A stretch of DNA of 6,120 nt from Pseudopedobacter saltans (GTDB lineage Bacteria; Bacteroidota; Bacteroidia; Chitinophagales; Chitinophagaceae), in the NCBI GenBank assembly GCA_003241175.1, contig QFOI01000221.1, positions 1 through 6,120 on the forward strand. The letters are read 5' to 3'. This document shows, piece after piece, positions 4,379 through 6,120 of the stretch (the stretch's first letter is position 1; every line of letters begins with the position of its first letter). A program made the position numbers and the translations under genes. The notes under the pieces were generated by a model. It did no database searches. It was given only the letters and a program-made list of their open reading frames with translations, and was not told where the DNA came from.

Positions 4379-6120
4379 TGACCAAATAGATATAGCAATC
4401 GGCAAACATCGTAATCAAACGGTTTGGCAAAACAAAGCCCTACATTGGACTGATATAGTCGCAAAATGCAGCAAAACACACTATACGAACGAAACGGTCG
4501 CGGAATACGAAGCAGCCACCAAACAACGTCAAGCAGAAATCAAAGACATAGGCGGTTTTGTTGGCGGGTATTTGACAAATGGTAAAAGAAAGAAAGATGT
4601 GATCCAATATCGCCAATTGATAACATTGGACGCCGATTTTGCAGAAGCTACCTTATGGGATCAGTTTGTCACATTATACGGTTGTGTGGGGTTGGTTTAT
4701 TCAACCCATAAGCATACGCCCGAAAAGCCGAGATTAAGACTTGTCATTCCGTTAGATCGCCCTGTTACAGCCTCGGAATACGAGCCCATTGCGCGCCGTA
4801 TCACAGACCAACTAGGCATCGAACAGTTCGACCCAACTACATACGACGTGAACCGCCTCATGTACTGGCCATCAACCTCGAAAGATGGTGAATTTGTTTT
4901 TGTGTCGTGCAATGGTGACTTATTGTGTGCTGACGATACTCTTGCCACTTACAAGAATTGGCGCGATGTCAGCGAATGGCCTGTATCAGTAAAAGAAAAT
5001 GATCATATTAAGCAATCTATAAAAAAGCAAGGCGACCCACTCGAAAAGCTCGGTATCATTGGCGCTTTCTGTAGATCGTATAGTATCGAGGACGTTCTGG
5101 AAAAGTTCTTGCCAAGCGTTTACGAAGAAACAGCAATCAAAGATCGCTACACCTACACGGGCGGATCAACAGCCGCCGGTATGGTTGTGTATGAAAGCAA
5201 ATTCGCTTACTCGCACCACTCTACCGATCCGATAAGCGAAAAGCTCGTCAACGCGTTTGACCTGGTGAGACTGCATAAATACGGAGCGATGGACGAGGGC
5301 AAACCTGAGAATACTCCGGTCAACAAATTACCCTCATTCCTAGAAATGGAACGTCTAGCAATGAATGATCCCGTCGTTCGAAAGCTAATGACGCAAGAAC
5401 GCTTAGCAGAGGCTATGTCGGATTTTGGCGAACCGTTGGAACATGAAGCTAACGCCGAATGGATGGGTAAGTTGGAAGTTGACAAGAAAGGCATACCTCA
5501 TAGTACTATCAGCAATGTGATTACTATATTAGAAAACGATTCTAACCTAAAAGGAGTCTTAGTCTATAACGAATTTGAGAAACGCGAAGAATTAGCGCGG
5601 CCGACACATTGGCGCAAAGTAAGTCATGCCACGCGTCATTATACTGATATTGACGACGCCAATATCGTTAACTACATAGAGAAGTGTTACCGAATTTCGT
5701 CGGTTAATAAAATATTGATGGCGTTATCGATTACATTTCGAAATAACACATACCATCCGATCAAAGATTATCTCGAGAGTTTAAAATGGGACGGCGTTAA
5801 GAGATTGGATACTCTTTTACAAAATTATTTCGGCGCGGAAAATACGCCCTACACTAGCGCTGTGATGCGAAAAACGCTAGTAGCCGGAATTGCCCGTATC
5901 TACGAACCGGGCTGCAAATTTGACTATGTGTTGACGCTAGTCGGTTCGCAAGGCATCCAAAAAAGCTCTTTTTTCAGGGTACTTGCCGGGGATTGGTTCT
6001 CTGATAGTTTCGGAGACATAGATAAGAAAAAGGACGCAATAGAATCAATTCAAGGTGTTTGGCTCGTAGAAATAGGCGAATTGGCCGGAATGCGCAAGGC
6101 TAGCGTAGAGTCCATTAAAT
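4371..6120 (+). CDS. VapE-family primase-helicase of a mobile element (C-terminus beyond window)
   Basis: The presumed replication protein of the element, of the virulence-associated E (VapE) family found in phages and satellites. The first 583 residues are present; relatives are typically near 800. The N-terminal part (about 60-180) carries motifs of an archaeo-eukaryotic-type primase: LDAD (D87, D89), STH (H113) and FD (D154), with PRLRLVIPLDRPV and NRLMYWPSTSKD around them. A PriCT-like helical segment follows (about 222-252), then a linker with YSHHSTDP and NAFDLVR (280-300). The P-loop ATPase domain starts at about 465: Walker A GSQGIQKSS (525-533) and Walker B WLVEIGE (564-570). Walker A has Gln530 where Gly is usual. 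The ATG at 4371 overlaps the previous stop by eight bases; the next ATG (4378) meets a stop within four codons. The family is secure; priming and unwinding activities are inferred. Confidence 0.92.
   Translation, partial: MINDQIDIAIGKHRNQTVWQNKALHWTDIVAKCSKTHYTNETVAEYEAATKQRQAEIKDIGGFVGGYLTNGKRKKDVIQYRQLITLDADFAEATLWDQFVTLYGCVGLVYSTHKHTPEKPRLRLVIPLDRPVTASEYEPIARRITDQLGIEQFDPTTYDVNRLMYWPSTSKDGEFVFVSCNGDLLCADDTLATYKNWRDVSEWPVSVKENDHIKQSIKKQGDPLEKLGIIGAFCRSYSIEDVLEKFLPSVYEETAIKDRYTYTGGSTAAGMVVYESKFAYSHHSTDPISEKLVNAFDLVRLHKYGAMDEGKPENTPVNKLPSFLEMERLAMNDPVVRKLMTQERLAEAMSDFGEPLEHEANAEWMGKLEVDKKGIPHSTISNVITILENDSNLKGVLVYNEFEKREELARPTHWRKVSHATRHYTDIDDANIVNYIEKCYRISSVNKILMALSITFRNNTYHPIKDYLESLKWDGVKRLDTLLQNYFGAENTPYTSAVMRKTLVAGIARIYEPGCKFDYVLTLVGSQGIQKSSFFRVLAGDWFSDSFGDIDKKKDAIESIQGVWLVEIGELAGMRKASVESIK

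Noticed and set aside
4697..5494. Two minus-strand open frames (83 and 95 codons) inside the VapE-type gene
   Set aside because: Antisense shadows; the plus strand shows continuous conserved primase-helicase motifs across both.

Overview
The window looks like a junction between a Bacteroidota chromosome and an integrated mobile element. The host side (about 1-710) holds the start of the replicative helicase gene dnaB on the minus strand, followed by an AT-rich gap with a strong terminator. Several features point to Bacteroidota: the DnaB sequence, promoter-like TAnnTTTG boxes, the near absence of Shine-Dalgarno motifs with A-rich leaders instead, and an integrase of the type common in this phylum. 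DnaB resembles Sphingobacteriales-type proteins, but I hold the order-level placement loosely.

The probable edge of the element is at about 694-713. There the minus strand reads like the last 20 nt of a tRNA gene (T-loop TTCAAGT, T-stem half CCAAT, acceptor half CCAGATC, then A) and runs straight into the terminator at 663-690. No matching 5' part of a tRNA lies upstream. This is what an element integrated into a tRNA 3' end leaves at one of its ends. The intact tRNA would then lie at the far end, outside the window.

The element side (about 714-6120) reads entirely rightward: a tyrosine recombinase (888-2135); a HigB/HigA toxin-antitoxin pair (2174-2861) with a perfect 17-bp palindrome inside its promoter; an unrecognised 254-residue protein probably in the same operon (2871-3635); a gene-free strip with two interlocking inverted repeats (3636-3676); an excisionase-like HTH protein (3725-4030); a small unrecognised protein (4097-4378); and the first 583 residues of a primase-helicase of the virulence-associated E (VapE) family (4371 to the window end).

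Together these form the integration, control and replication modules of a prophage, phage satellite or integrative island. Int and the excisionase-like protein would control integration and excision. The VapE protein would start replication of the excised element. HigBA would stabilise it. No capsid, conjugation or mobilisation genes are visible, so the element class cannot be settled. There is no CRISPR array, intact RNA gene or insertion sequence.
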